A model generated the notes under the pieces. It searched no databases. It saw nothing but the letters and a program-made list of their open reading frames with translations, and was not told where the DNA came from. This document shows positions 1 to 7,870 of a DNA stretch of 41,538 nucleotides, piece after piece. The DNA comes from an uncultured Clostridia bacterium (GTDB taxonomy: Bacteria > Bacillota > Clostridia > Christensenellales > Aristaeellaceae), in NCBI GenBank assembly GCA_944362695.1, contig CALVTQ010000024.1:1-41538 (forward strand). Direction: 5' to 3'. Numbering within the stretch: the stretch's first letter is position 1; each line of letters starts with the position of its first letter. The position numbers and the translations under genes were made by a program.

Positions 1-1
1 G

Positions 2-1372
2 TTCGTGCCGCTGTTCCTCGCCGCCGCGTGGCTGATCGGCGAGCGCGCCTTCGCCGTCACCATGCGCCTTGAGCAGCAGCGCGCGCTGTCCATGCAGACC
101 ATGCTCATGGAGCAGCTTCGCGGCCAATCCGCTGTGCTCCCGAGCGAACCGGCGCTCATCGCCGCGTCCGTGGAATATTCCGAGCGCTTCGGCGGCGACG
201 TGATCTTCGTCAGCCCGCAGGGCATCGTCACCGGCGCGCCCCTGCCCGCCCGCATTTATCACAATATGCGCACGGGCAGCCGATGCGCCCTGCTCGATAC
301 GCAGTCAAAGCCCGAGCGCTACGCCATCGCCGAGCCGATTGCCTATGACGACGAAACCGCACCGACTGTCTATTTCATCCGCGACGTGCGCGCCATCTGC
401 GCCCTGCGCGATCATCTGCGCGTCACGTTCGCCCTCGTCGCCGCGCTGGGCGTCGCGCTCATCGCCGTGTTCAGCCGCGCGATGGCTTGGGGCTTCACAA
501 GGCCCATCCGCCGCCTCACCGACGCCGCGCAGACCGTCGCCGCCGGTCACACCGCCGAAAACCTGCCGACAGCCCGCCGCGACGAGATCGGCACGCTCGC
601 CCGCGCGTTCGATGCGCTGCAAACCGCCGTCGCCGAGCGCGAGCGCGACCTTTCCAATCAGGCGCAGGAGCGGCAGGCCATGCTCGACGCCCTCGCCCAC
701 GAGATGCGCACGCCGCTGTGCACGCTGCTGGGCAACGCGCGCCTCATGCAGCAGCCCATACCCGACGCCGACCGCGCCGAAATCGCCGACGACATGGCCC
801 GCGAGATCAAGCGCCTCGCCGATATGGACGGCCAGCTCATGAAGCTCACCCGCATGCAGCACGAGCCGCTCGACCGCGAGCCGGTCGAAACCCTCGCTCT
901 GCTCCGCGAAACCGCCCGCCGCATGCGCGCGCAGTCCGGCGGCGTCGCCGTGATCGCCGGGGGCGATCCTTCCTATATCATGCACGGCGACCGCGCGCTG
1001 CTCGCCCTGCTGTGTGACAACCTCGCCGTCAACGCCGTTCGCGCCTGCTCCCCCGGCGGCAGCGTGACGCTCACCGCCCTGCCAAGCGGTTTCGCCGTAT
1101 CGGACACCGGCTGCGGCATGACACCGGAGCAAGTCGCACAGGCGTTCACCCCGTTTTACAAGGCGGATAAGGCGCGCACCCGTGCGCTCGGCGGCGCGGG
1201 TCTGGGCCTGACGCTCTGCAAGCGCATCGCCGGTCTGCACGGCGCATCCCTCGCCATCGAGAGCGCGCCCGGCTCCGGCACGCGCGTCACGTTTACAACA
1301 TCGTTACAGCCTGTTGAGGACTTCGTTACGCACGCCGTGGTATCCTCATCTCAGGAGGTGAACCTGACATGA
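2..1372 (+). CDS. Sensor histidine kinase (5' end outside window)
   Basis: Membrane sensor kinase of a two-component system; it phosphorylates a partner response regulator that is not in the window and is probably just upstream. The frame is open from base 2, so the GTG at 5 need not be the true start. Numbered from that GTG: the end of a first membrane segment (about 1-18), an extracytoplasmic sensor region (about 20-135), a second membrane segment (about 138-160), a HAMP linker (about 163-212), the HisKA box ALAHEMRTP with phospho-accepting His232, then a HATPase domain with N box NLAVNAV, G1 box DTGCGM and G2 box GGAGLGL. The domain order is that of EnvZ/PhoR-type kinases. The stop overlaps the next start as ATGA, so the kinase is translationally coupled to the exported protein that follows. 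The family is certain; the signal sensed is unknown. Confidence 0.93.
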   Translation, partial: FVPLFLAAAWLIGERAFAVTMRLEQQRALSMQTMLMEQLRGQSAVLPSEPALIAASVEYSERFGGDVIFVSPQGIVTGAPLPARIYHNMRTGSRCALLDTQSKPERYAIAEPIAYDDETAPTVYFIRDVRAICALRDHLRVTFALVAALGVALIAVFSRAMAWGFTRPIRRLTDAAQTVAAGHTAENLPTARRDEIGTLARAFDALQTAVAERERDLSNQAQERQAMLDALAHEMRTPLCTLLGNARLMQQPIPDADRAEIADDMAREIKRLADMDGQLMKLTRMQHEPLDREPVETLALLRETARRMRAQSGGVAVIAGGDPSYIMHGDRALLALLCDNLAVNAVRACSPGGSVTLTALPSGFAVSDTGCGMTPEQVAQAFTPFYKADKARTRALGGAGLGLTLCKRIAGLHGASLAIESAPGSGTRVTFTTSLQPVEDFVTHAVVSSSQEVNLT

Positions 1373-2715
1373 AATCAGGAAAATTCAAACGTACCCTTGC
1401 CGCAGCGCTGGCCCTGTGCGCGCTGTGTACGGGCGCCGCGCTCGCCGAGGAGATCGTCGAGAACGCCGTCGTCCCGCTGCCCACGCCCGCGCAGCAAGCC
1501 GTCATCGGCGGCGCAGACGGCCCGACCGCCATCTATGTCACCGAGCCGACGCCCGATCCCTATGCGCTCTACGCCGATCAGCCCGATTCCGTCGCGGAAA
1601 TCGCGTCCTTTAAGGATTTCCCGATGCAGTATCCCGCGCTCACGGACGCCGAAGCCGCCCGCGTGCCCGGCCTGCTTAAGCGTTACGACGCGGGCGAGCG
1701 CGCGACGCAGCCGAGCGTGCTGGGCGTGACCGAAAATGTGCGCATCGGCGTCTATGCCCTGCCCGCGGATCAGTACGGCGGCGAGCCCGTCTTCCTCATT
1801 CTGCCCGGCGAGGCGCTCACCGACGACGATCTGCTCGCCATCATCGCGGCATACGACGCGCTCGGCCTGCGCTTTGATCCCGCGTCCGTGACGCCCCGCT
1901 GCTGCATGCGCGGCGGCAGCACGTCCTCCACGCGCGCGCTTGCCGATGATGAGCGCCAACGCTATGCCGCCCTGCTTCCGCTGTACACCCGCGCGACTGT
2001 CCCCTGTCCCGCGTATGATCCCAGCCCGTCCGACGACGGCATGGGCTTCATCACCCTGCAAAGCGATTGCTTCTCCGGCCTGGAGCGCTTCCGCTTCCTG
2101 CCCGCCCGCGCCATGACGGACGACGAGCTGCTCGCGCTCATCGACGCTGAGCAGGGCCGCCCGGACGCCTCGCCCGCCGATCTCGCGGCGTATGAAAGCG
2201 CCTTAATCCGCGCGCTGCACGACAGGCTCGACATGCCCCATTCCGCCCAGCTCACTTGGGAAGAGGTCGCCGACGACACCGTTTACGAGGCTTGGGGCAC
2301 GGGCCGCACCGTATACATCGCGCAGTTCAAGGCTCTGGACGGCGAAACGGAGTGGTACGGCCGCATCGACACCGAGACGATGGCCTTGACCTACGCCACC
2401 GTCTTCGGCAATCTCCCGAGCTTCATCCCGCACGTCCCCGGCAACCCGTTCGATGATCAATATGCCGAAATCGCCGAGGCCCATGTGCGCGCCCTCTATC
2501 CCGATGCGGACATCGCGCGCACGGAGCTTTGGGGCGAAGCATACAGCAACATCACCGGCCCGCTTGCACACGTCGTCCTCACGGACGGCGCATGCTATGA
2601 AATTCAAATGGATTACGCGACCGGCACCGTCGTATCTGCCCAATACAGCGACGCCGTGCGCTGCGCCGCCATGGATGCATATTACAGCGAAGCCTACGGC
2701 ATGGCCGATCAGTAA
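1369..2715 (+). CDS. Exported protein of unknown function with IGGADGPTAIYV motif
   Basis: I do not recognise the whole protein. It begins with a clear signal peptide (basic start, hydrophobic stretch, cleavage near ALA, residues 1-26), so it is exported. Residues 46-57 read IGGADGPTAIYV, which matches a conserved motif of the beta subunits of Na+-translocating decarboxylases (OadB type), but nothing else here resembles that polytopic membrane protein. The C-terminal part (about 300-430) has short repeats of the kind WYGRIDTETMALTYA, loosely like PepSY-type domains; this is a weak inference. The start ATG overlaps the kinase stop by 4 bases and has an AGGAGGTGA site just upstream. Coupling to a kinase suggests an accessory or signal-modulating role, unproven. 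Confidence 0.8.
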   Translation: MKSGKFKRTLAAALALCALCTGAALAEEIVENAVVPLPTPAQQAVIGGADGPTAIYVTEPTPDPYALYADQPDSVAEIASFKDFPMQYPALTDAEAARVPGLLKRYDAGERATQPSVLGVTENVRIGVYALPADQYGGEPVFLILPGEALTDDDLLAIIAAYDALGLRFDPASVTPRCCMRGGSTSSTRALADDERQRYAALLPLYTRATVPCPAYDPSPSDDGMGFITLQSDCFSGLERFRFLPARAMTDDELLALIDAEQGRPDASPADLAAYESALIRALHDRLDMPHSAQLTWEEVADDTVYEAWGTGRTVYIAQFKALDGETEWYGRIDTETMALTYATVFGNLPSFIPHVPGNPFDDQYAEIAEAHVRALYPDADIARTELWGEAYSNITGPLAHVVLTDGACYEIQMDYATGTVVSAQYSDAVRCAAMDAYYSEAYGMADQ

Positions 2716-2727
2716 GGAGGGACAGCC

Positions 2728-3528
2728 ATGAAAAAGCTCATCTGTACGCTCGCGGCGCTGCTGCTCCTCGCCGCGCCCGCTCTCGCCGAACACGCCTATC
2801 GCGTCGTGCCGCCGGAGCTTGACGAAACCGCGCTCGCCGCATGCACCGCGCCGGGCATCGAGGACGCCGCCTTTGAGCAGCGCTCCGGCGACCGCAGGAT
2901 GCTCGTATGTGACGCCGCAACCTGCGTCTACGGCCCGCTGTTTGAAGACGATCCGTTCATGTTCAGGCTGAATCTCTTCAAAAACAGTCCCGGCAGTACG
3001 CTTGACGCCGTCTCGTTGCTGCGTGACAACGTGCTCTCCGGCGTCGCCGCCTGCGCGCTCACCCGCGACGAGGCCGTCAGCGCCGCGACCGAACTGCTCG
3101 CGTCCTTCGGCCTGCCCGATATGGTGCTCTCGCACACCGCCGCGCACGGCAGAATCCCCGGCGCGTGGCAGGGCTATGAGGTCGTGTTCGATCAGACCAT
3201 GAACGGCCTGCGCGTCTATGTGCCGCCCACGCCCACCGGCAGCGTTCCTTTCAACACGGATGACCTGCGCATGCGCGTGTACATCGGCGACAGCGGCGTC
3301 GTCATGATCTCCGGCTGCTTCGCCCCGCTCCAACCTACCGGCGACGACCTGACCCTTATCACCGAGCAGGAAGCCCTCGCCGTGTTCGCCCAATACGGCA
3401 TAGAGGCCGACGCCGCCGAGCGCTGTTATCTGCTGCTCGATCAGGACAGCGTCCGCCCGGCGTATCGCGCGGGCATCAGCTATGTCGATGCCGAAACCGG
3501 CGAGCCGCTGGTGATCGCGTCGCTGTAA
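2728..3528 (+). CDS. Exported protein of unknown function, third gene of kinase operon
   Basis: A 266-residue protein with a signal peptide (residues 1-20, ending PALA) and no other membrane segment, so it is probably secreted or held at the cell surface. The C-terminal segment RPAYRAGISYVDAETGEPL resembles the short ends of PepSY/YycI-like domains that often accompany sensor kinases; this is only a resemblance. It starts 12 bases after the previous stop with an AGGAGGG site between them and is followed by a hairpin terminator, so it closes the kinase operon. Function unknown. Confidence 0.78.
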   Translation: MKKLICTLAALLLLAAPALAEHAYRVVPPELDETALAACTAPGIEDAAFEQRSGDRRMLVCDAATCVYGPLFEDDPFMFRLNLFKNSPGSTLDAVSLLRDNVLSGVAACALTRDEAVSAATELLASFGLPDMVLSHTAAHGRIPGAWQGYEVVFDQTMNGLRVYVPPTPTGSVPFNTDDLRMRVYIGDSGVVMISGCFAPLQPTGDDLTLITEQEALAVFAQYGIEADAAERCYLLLDQDSVRPAYRAGISYVDAETGEPLVIASL

Positions 3529-3541
3529 TCACATAAGCAAA

Positions 3542-3586
3542 CGGAGCGTCCGGCCCAAGCGGGCTGTAGGCGCTCCGCTTTCGTTT
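3542..3586 (+). terminator. Terminator of the kinase operon
   Basis: CGGAGCG (3542-3548) pairs with CGCTCCG (3571-3577), with a second inner stem GCCC/GGGC, followed by CTTTCGTTT. It lies 14 bases after the stop of the third gene. The T tract is interrupted, so its strength is uncertain. Confidence 0.6.
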
Positions 3587-3588
3587 AC

Positions 3589-3623
3589 AAAAAACACCCG
3601 TCCGGCGTTCATCCGGGCGGGTG
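3589..3623 (-). terminator. Rho-independent terminator of the sortase gene
   Basis: Read on the minus strand, an 11-bp stem (3613-3623 with 3595-3605, one G-U pair) closes a 7-base loop and is followed by six T residues (3589-3594). It lies 13 bases after the sortase stop. Confidence 0.88.
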
Positions 3624-3635
3624 ATGGCGTTATGC

Positions 3636-4832
3636 TTATTTGCTTTCCCTGGACGCCTCGTATTCGGCGAGCCTCGCCTCAAGCGGCGCTCTGTCCTCCT
3701 CCTCGATGCGGCGGCCCGCGATGACGATGCGGCCGTTCGCCTGGGAGTATTCGCACGTGGAGAGCATGACGATCTTGTCGCCGTACTCGACCTCGGTGTC
3801 GATGTCGTGCACGGACAGGCTGCGGCAGCGCTCGATGTACTGATCAAAATCGGCCTCGTCCTTCGCATCCACGAACTGATAATACTTGAACACGCGCGGC
3901 GAGTCGCTGTACACATACGTCTTAAACACCGCGAAGATCTCGTATTCCGCCTTCTCCCAGATCGTGTCGAAGCGGAACGTCGGATGCTCCATCAGGTATT
4001 CGAATTCCTTGTATTCGTCCAGCGAGCCGAACATCGAGTTGTTGCGCATGTTGTGGCCGTAGATGACGATGTTGTCCGACGGGCGCTTGACATCCGCCGT
4101 GCCCTGCGCGAAGACGCAGCCGTAGCGCACCTCGTTGCCCAGAAAGTCGCGATGGACGTAGTATTCGTCGTCGAGCAGGCGCTGCACGACCGGATAGTTG
4201 ACCGGCGTGCCTTCGATGCTGATCCAGCCCACCGTGTCCAGGTTGAGCTCCACAAACGCCCTGTATTCCGGCAGAACGCCGTCAAGCGGCGACGCAGTCG
4301 TCTGCGCGCTGACCGGCTCGGCGGTCTCCTGCGGCGCGGCGGCGATGCTGCCCGGCTCGGGCGTCGGCGTCACCATGTAGGGCTTGGGCGTGTCGGCGAG
4401 GGGCGTGGGCGTCGCGTCGTAATGCGGCGTGGGCATCGGCGTACCCTCATCGATCACGTCGCCCTCCTCCGGCCTGTAAATCTCCCATGTCTGCGGCTCG
4501 TCCTCGTGCGGCGCTTCGGTCGCCTGCGCGTCAGCCGTCGCCTCGGGCGCAGCCGTCGCGTTCGGGTCGTCCGTCGGGGTCTCCACCATGTACGGTGCGA
4601 GCGTCTCGTTCGGCGCGAGCGTCGGCGTCACAGCCGGCACGGACGTCGGCCTCGGCACGGGCGTCGCCGCCGGTTCTTCGGTGGCAGCCGCCTGCTCCAT
4701 CATCGCCGCGAGATTGTCGTAGAGCTCCTCGCCCTCGCGCGTCTCCTGTATGTAATCCACAATCTGCCAAACGCAGATGCCCAATATCGCGCAGAGCACG
4801 ATCACAATGGCGATCATCAGCGCCTTCCGCAT
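3636..4832 (-). CDS. srtB: Class B sortase with long Thr/Pro-rich linker
   Basis: Membrane-anchored cysteine transpeptidase that attaches surface proteins to the cell wall. One N-terminal membrane segment (about 4-24) is followed by a linker rich in Thr, Pro, Ala and Glu (about 45-180) and the sortase barrel (about 195-390). The catalytic residues are visible: His260 in YGHNMRNN, Cys360 in LSTCEY and Arg368 in NGRIVIAGRR; the TCEYS context fits class B. At 398 residues it is much longer than a usual SrtB (about 230-260), and the linker explains the excess. An ATG with GGAGGA upstream sets the start, and a near-perfect sigma-A promoter lies 80 bases upstream. A plausible substrate is the VPKTG protein at 8919-10742. 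Sortase identity is certain; class B is likely. Confidence 0.92.
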   Translation of the reverse strand: MRKALMIAIVIVLCAILGICVWQIVDYIQETREGEELYDNLAAMMEQAAATEEPAATPVPRPTSVPAVTPTLAPNETLAPYMVETPTDDPNATAAPEATADAQATEAPHEDEPQTWEIYRPEEGDVIDEGTPMPTPHYDATPTPLADTPKPYMVTPTPEPGSIAAAPQETAEPVSAQTTASPLDGVLPEYRAFVELNLDTVGWISIEGTPVNYPVVQRLLDDEYYVHRDFLGNEVRYGCVFAQGTADVKRPSDNIVIYGHNMRNNSMFGSLDEYKEFEYLMEHPTFRFDTIWEKAEYEIFAVFKTYVYSDSPRVFKYYQFVDAKDEADFDQYIERCRSLSVHDIDTEVEYGDKIVMLSTCEYSQANGRIVIAGRRIEEEDRAPLEARLAEYEASRESK

Positions 4833-4912
4833 CGTTCATTCCTCCGTCGCCGCGCCTGCGGCCCCCGTTTTGCCCGCACCGCATGCACGGACGGGTCTGA
4901 TTTGATTCCTTC

Positions 4913-4941
4913 ATTATACAGAATTCTTATGGGTATGTCAA
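4913..4941 (-). promoter_or_regulatory. Sigma-A promoter of the sortase gene
   Basis: On the minus strand, TTGACA (4941-4936) and TATAAT (4918-4913) are both perfect consensus boxes separated by 17 bases. The -10 box lies about 80 bases upstream of the sortase start. This is the best promoter in the window and implies strong housekeeping expression. Confidence 0.92.
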
Positions 4942-4984
4942 TTCTTTGTGCAGGAATCAGCGATAAAGCGGAGGCCAAACCGGC

Positions 4985-5656
4985 TTACGGCTTGAGATAC
5001 GGCGTGTAATCCGTCGCCCCGTTCAGCTCGCCCTCGCGCGTGAAGCTGACGGTATAAACCGTCTCGCGGCTCGCCCTGTCCATGAAGCCGACGCTCCACA
5101 GCGCCGGATGCTCGCCCTCTTCGTCCGTGTACGGCGCATGCAGCTCAATCGCGACCTCCCACGTCTCGTCATCCTCCGTGGGCAGCGTCACGCCGAATTC
5201 TCCGGCGAGCAGCTGCGCCGCGTGCGCCTTGGCCTCCTGCTCGGTCATGTCATCCTCGCCGGGCGCGAGCATGGGGTTCTTCTCCTTGTAGCCGATGGCG
5301 ACCGCCTGCTCCTCGAACCACCACTTCTGCTCCGCCGTCCACTGATAGAACACGCTGCCGAACGTCTCGCGTGCGAGGGACATGATGACCTCCTCCTCCC
5401 AATCTCCCTCGCCCGCAGCAATCATATCGTCAAGGTCCGCGCATTTCATGCCGCTTTCCTCAAGCGCCTGACGGATCGCGACCAGCTCGTCGTTTGTGAA
5501 TGTTTCGCATACGCCCTGCGCCGTGTCGTTCGCCCTGGCCATCGGCACGACGGTCTGCTCGATGAATTTCCTGCCGCCATCCTTTTCATCGGCCATCGCA
5601 GCCCCCGCCGCCAGCGTCATCGCCGCCAGAACAGCGGCAAGCATCCTCTTTTTCAT
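4985..5656 (-). CDS. Exported protein of unknown function
   Basis: A 223-residue protein starting with a signal peptide (MKKRMLAAVLAAM... to AMA, about 1-22). I chose the ATG at 5656 because it is preceded by AAAGGAG with an 11-base gap and begins a normal signal peptide; an in-frame ATG at 5701 would add 15 hydrophilic residues and has no such site. The mature part is acidic, without Cys or membrane segments, and ends in a region rich in short beta-like strands (WSVGFMDRASRETVYTVSF) of the kind seen in PepSY-like domains. I do not recognise the family. It lies directly upstream of the sortase promoter with no obvious terminator between, so some read-through into the sortase is possible. Confidence 0.75.
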   Translation of the reverse strand: MKKRMLAAVLAAMTLAAGAAMADEKDGGRKFIEQTVVPMARANDTAQGVCETFTNDELVAIRQALEESGMKCADLDDMIAAGEGDWEEEVIMSLARETFGSVFYQWTAEQKWWFEEQAVAIGYKEKNPMLAPGEDDMTEQEAKAHAAQLLAGEFGVTLPTEDDETWEVAIELHAPYTDEEGEHPALWSVGFMDRASRETVYTVSFTREGELNGATDYTPYLKP

Positions 5657-5761
5657 GTTGTGCACACTCCTTTCTTTGTCGCGGGTCGTTTGCCCGTTCA
5701 CTTTATAGACGCCTCAGGATGGCCAAAGTTTCACCGTTCGGCAAATTTTTCTTCTGCATGC

Positions 5762-5791
5762 AAAAACCGGCAGGCCGCAAAACCCGCCGGT
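5762..5791 (-). terminator. Terminator after the LytTR-DUF3021 pair
   Basis: On the minus strand ACCGGC (5791-5786) pairs with GCCGGT (5771-5766), with further inner G-C pairs, followed by a T run (5766-5762). It lies 40 bases downstream of the DUF3021 stop. Confidence 0.75.
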
Positions 5792-5830
5792 GATGATTAT
5801 GTGTATATGACAAACGTCCTTAATGCGCGC

Positions 5831-6295
5831 TCACTTCGCCGCGTAACTGCCGCTTTTCATTTTCATATTGATCTCGCGGATTCGCCGCTTCGTCGCCGTG
5901 TATTGCGCAATCCAGATCACGGCGTATATCCCGGCGAACATGCCGAAGTAGCCCAGCATCCCCGCCGCGCTGTGCTCCATCCAGCGCATGAAGTACGCGA
6001 TCGGGAACGTGCACACCGAGCAGACGATCAAATGCGTCACCGTCTGGCGCAGCAGGCTCCAATCCGTGTCCCGGATGACCGACGCACCCGCCCACGCCGC
6101 GCCGTAGAGCAGCGAACACAGCGTCTGCAAAAGCACGGCGTTGACCTCGTTCCCGCAGTCCGCGATCAGCTCCGGCACGACCGCGTAGAATTGCCCGTCG
6201 CCCACGGTCAGCGAAATCGCGATGGTAATCATCAGGCTGACGGTCACGCCCACCGGCGCGCCGATCAGACACCGCAGCATCGTCTTTTTCTTCAT
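5831..6295 (-). CDS. DUF3021 family membrane protein
   Basis: A 154-residue protein with four predicted membrane segments (about 8-30, 52-72, 83-103 and 113-132) and a basic C-terminal tail. Size, topology and its place directly after a LytTR regulator fit the DUF3021 family, which is typically paired with such regulators and thought to modulate them; the mechanism is not established. The gene begins 9 bases after the regulator's stop, and its GAGGTGAT site overlaps that stop, so the two are co-translated. No enzyme motif is present. Confidence 0.82.
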   Translation of the reverse strand: MKKKTMLRCLIGAPVGVTVSLMITIAISLTVGDGQFYAVVPELIADCGNEVNAVLLQTLCSLLYGAAWAGASVIRDTDWSLLRQTVTHLIVCSVCTFPIAYFMRWMEHSAAGMLGYFGMFAGIYAVIWIAQYTATKRRIREINMKMKSGSYAAK

Positions 6296-6304
6296 ACAAT
6301 CACC

Positions 6305-6745
6305 TCATATCCCCAATACCTGTTTGATTTTTCCGACGTACCGGCGCGAGACGTAGGTCACGTCGCCATTTTGCATCGTCACGCAAATCGTGCCGGTATA
6401 GCTCAGATCAAAGCCCTTCACCTTCTTGAGATTGACGATCTCCGAATTGGAGATGCGCACGAATTCGCGCTTGCTCAGCCTCTCCTCCAGCTCGTAGAGC
6501 CTCAGCCGCAGCAGATATTCCCCGTCCGCCGTCCGCGCGTAGACCTTGCCGCCCGCCGCGTAGATGCGCACGATGTCCTCCGGGGCGAGAACCGTCAGCT
6601 CATCGCCGCGCGCCCCGACGAGCATCTGCGGCGTCTGCTCGCCAAGCCGCCTGACCAGCGCGCCGACCTCCTCGCTCATGTGATCCGCGACCACGATGAC
6701 CCGCGTCTCGCCGCATCCCGGTTCGATCCTGATTTCGATCTGCAT
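6305..6745 (-). CDS. LytTR DNA-binding regulator (stand-alone type)
   Basis: A 146-residue transcription regulator. An N-terminal part (about 1-45) lacks the acidic pocket of a receiver domain, and the C-terminal LytTR domain (about 48-146) shows its hallmarks, such as FVRISNSEIVNLKKVKGF and the YVSRRYVGKIKQVLG ending. The ATG at 6745 is used because GCGGAGGTGAG lies just upstream; the longer open frame to 6970 has no ribosome site and would start in a low-complexity basic stretch. With the next gene it forms the common LytTR-DUF3021 couple. Such pairs often regulate their own operon. The 215 bases upstream, shared with the divergent GT8 gene, should hold its promoter, which I cannot place. 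Confidence 0.87.
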   Translation of the reverse strand: MQIEIRIEPGCGETRVIVVADHMSEEVGALVRRLGEQTPQMLVGARGDELTVLAPEDIVRIYAAGGKVYARTADGEYLLRLRLYELEERLSKREFVRISNSEIVNLKKVKGFDLSYTGTICVTMQNGDVTYVSRRYVGKIKQVLGI

Positions 6746-6880
6746 GTATCTCACCTCCGCTTCACGTACAGTACAATGTATGCCCGCCGCAATTTCCACC
6801 GTTTTTGTACAGGTGGTCGTTTTCGCGATACAGACGGCGCAAATCGCACCGCGACGCCACTGACCGCGCGCCGTTTTCCG

Positions 6881-6909
6881 TGGCAAACCGCGCCGTTTTT
6901 TGGTATGCT
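6881..6909 (+). promoter_or_regulatory. Possible promoter of the GT8 gene
   Basis: TGGCAA (6881-6886), 17 bases, then TATGCT (6904-6909) with a TG two bases before the -10 box (extended -10 type). The -35 box matches the consensus at only three positions, so this is tentative. Confidence 0.35.
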
Positions 6910-6959
6910 TAGTATACATAGGTGAATTGCCGCCAATTTTTGCGATGAGGATGAACACG

Positions 6960-7796
6960 ATGGACACCATACACCTGCTCGCCGCGCTGGATGCGAACTA
7001 TCTGCCCCAGCTGCGCGTGCTGCTGACCTCGATACAGATCAACAACCCTGGCGAGCGCTTTGCCCTGTGGCTGCTTCATTCCGGCATCCCCGAAGCCGAT
7101 CTCGCCGCCGTCCAAGGCTGGTGCGCGCATATGGGCTATGATTTTGCGCCCGTGTATGTCGATGACGCGCTCTTTGCCTCCGCGCCCGTGACGAAGCAAT
7201 ATCCCAAGGAGATGTATTACCGCCTGCTCGCGGGCGAGCTGCTGCCGGAAAACATCTCCCGCGTGCTGTATCTGGACCCCGACATCCTCGTCATCAATCC
7301 GCTGCGCCCGCTCTGGGAGACCGGCCTTCAGGGCTGCATCTTCGCCGCCGCGGCGCATACCGGCATGACCGAGCTCGCCAACAACGTGAGCCGCATCCGC
7401 TTCGGCGCGGATCACGACTATTACAACTCCGGCGTGCTGCTCATCGACCTCGCCCGCGCCCGCGAGGCCGTCCGCCCGCAGGAGCTCTTTGACTACGTGG
7501 CTGCGCACGCCATCGAGCTCGTCCTGCCCGATCAGGATCTGTTAAACGCCCTCTACGGCCCGTCCATCCTCGCCGTCCCCGACGTGCTCTTTAATTACGA
7601 CGCCCGCAATTACAGCAACTATCTGCTGCGCAGTTCCGGCGAATACGACGTCCCCTGGGTCATGCAAAACACCGCGGTGCTCCATTTCTGCGGCAGGGCC
7701 AAGCCGTGGAAGCCGCGCTATCTCTATCGCTTCGGCATGCTCTACCGCCACTACATGCAGCTCGCGGACAGGCAATGGGCTCCTTTCCTCCCCTGA
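6960..7796 (+). CDS. Glycosyltransferase family 8 protein
   Basis: A retaining, nucleotide-sugar-dependent glycosyltransferase (278 residues), cytoplasmic and without membrane segments. Seen motifs: the metal-binding DPD (Asp106, Asp108) in YLDPDILV, the YYNSGVLLIDL segment, LPDQDLLN and the C-terminal HFCGRAKPWK, all characteristic of GT8 (LgtC/GspA type). The start at 6960 follows GAGG with a 9-base gap; an ATG at 6951 touches that site and is less likely. It is transcribed away from the LytTR-DUF3021 pair. It probably adds galactose or glucose to an envelope glycan, but donor and acceptor cannot be told. Confidence 0.9.
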   Translation: MDTIHLLAALDANYLPQLRVLLTSIQINNPGERFALWLLHSGIPEADLAAVQGWCAHMGYDFAPVYVDDALFASAPVTKQYPKEMYYRLLAGELLPENISRVLYLDPDILVINPLRPLWETGLQGCIFAAAAHTGMTELANNVSRIRFGADHDYYNSGVLLIDLARAREAVRPQELFDYVAAHAIELVLPDQDLLNALYGPSILAVPDVLFNYDARNYSNYLLRSSGEYDVPWVMQNTAVLHFCGRAKPWKPRYLYRFGMLYRHYMQLADRQWAPFLP

Positions 7797-7819
7797 AAAA
7801 TTTTTCCAAAGCATGCATC

Positions 7820-7868
7820 AAAATCCCCTTCCCATTCGTCTTATCATTGTCGAAAAGAAGGGGATTTT
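7820..7868 (+). promoter_or_regulatory. Hairpin enclosing the ribosome binding site of the next gene
   Basis: AAAATCCCCTTC (7820-7831) is perfectly complementary to GAAGGGGATTTT (7857-7868) across a 25-base loop, and a T run follows. It begins 24 bases after the GT8 stop, so it can act as the GT8 terminator. The right arm also contains the purine-rich AAGGGG that serves as ribosome site for the ATG at 7871, so a formed stem would hide that site in any read-through transcript. Confidence 0.65.
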
Positions 7869-7870
7869 TG

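Noticed and set aside
1369-2715. Na+-translocating decarboxylase beta subunit
   Set aside because: Only a 12-residue motif matches; there are no membrane helices and the protein is exported.
6746-6880. Promoter and LytTR operator of the LytTR-DUF3021 pair
   Set aside because: GTACAGTAC-like words exist near 6768-6780, but I found no pair of -35/-10 boxes with acceptable spacing.
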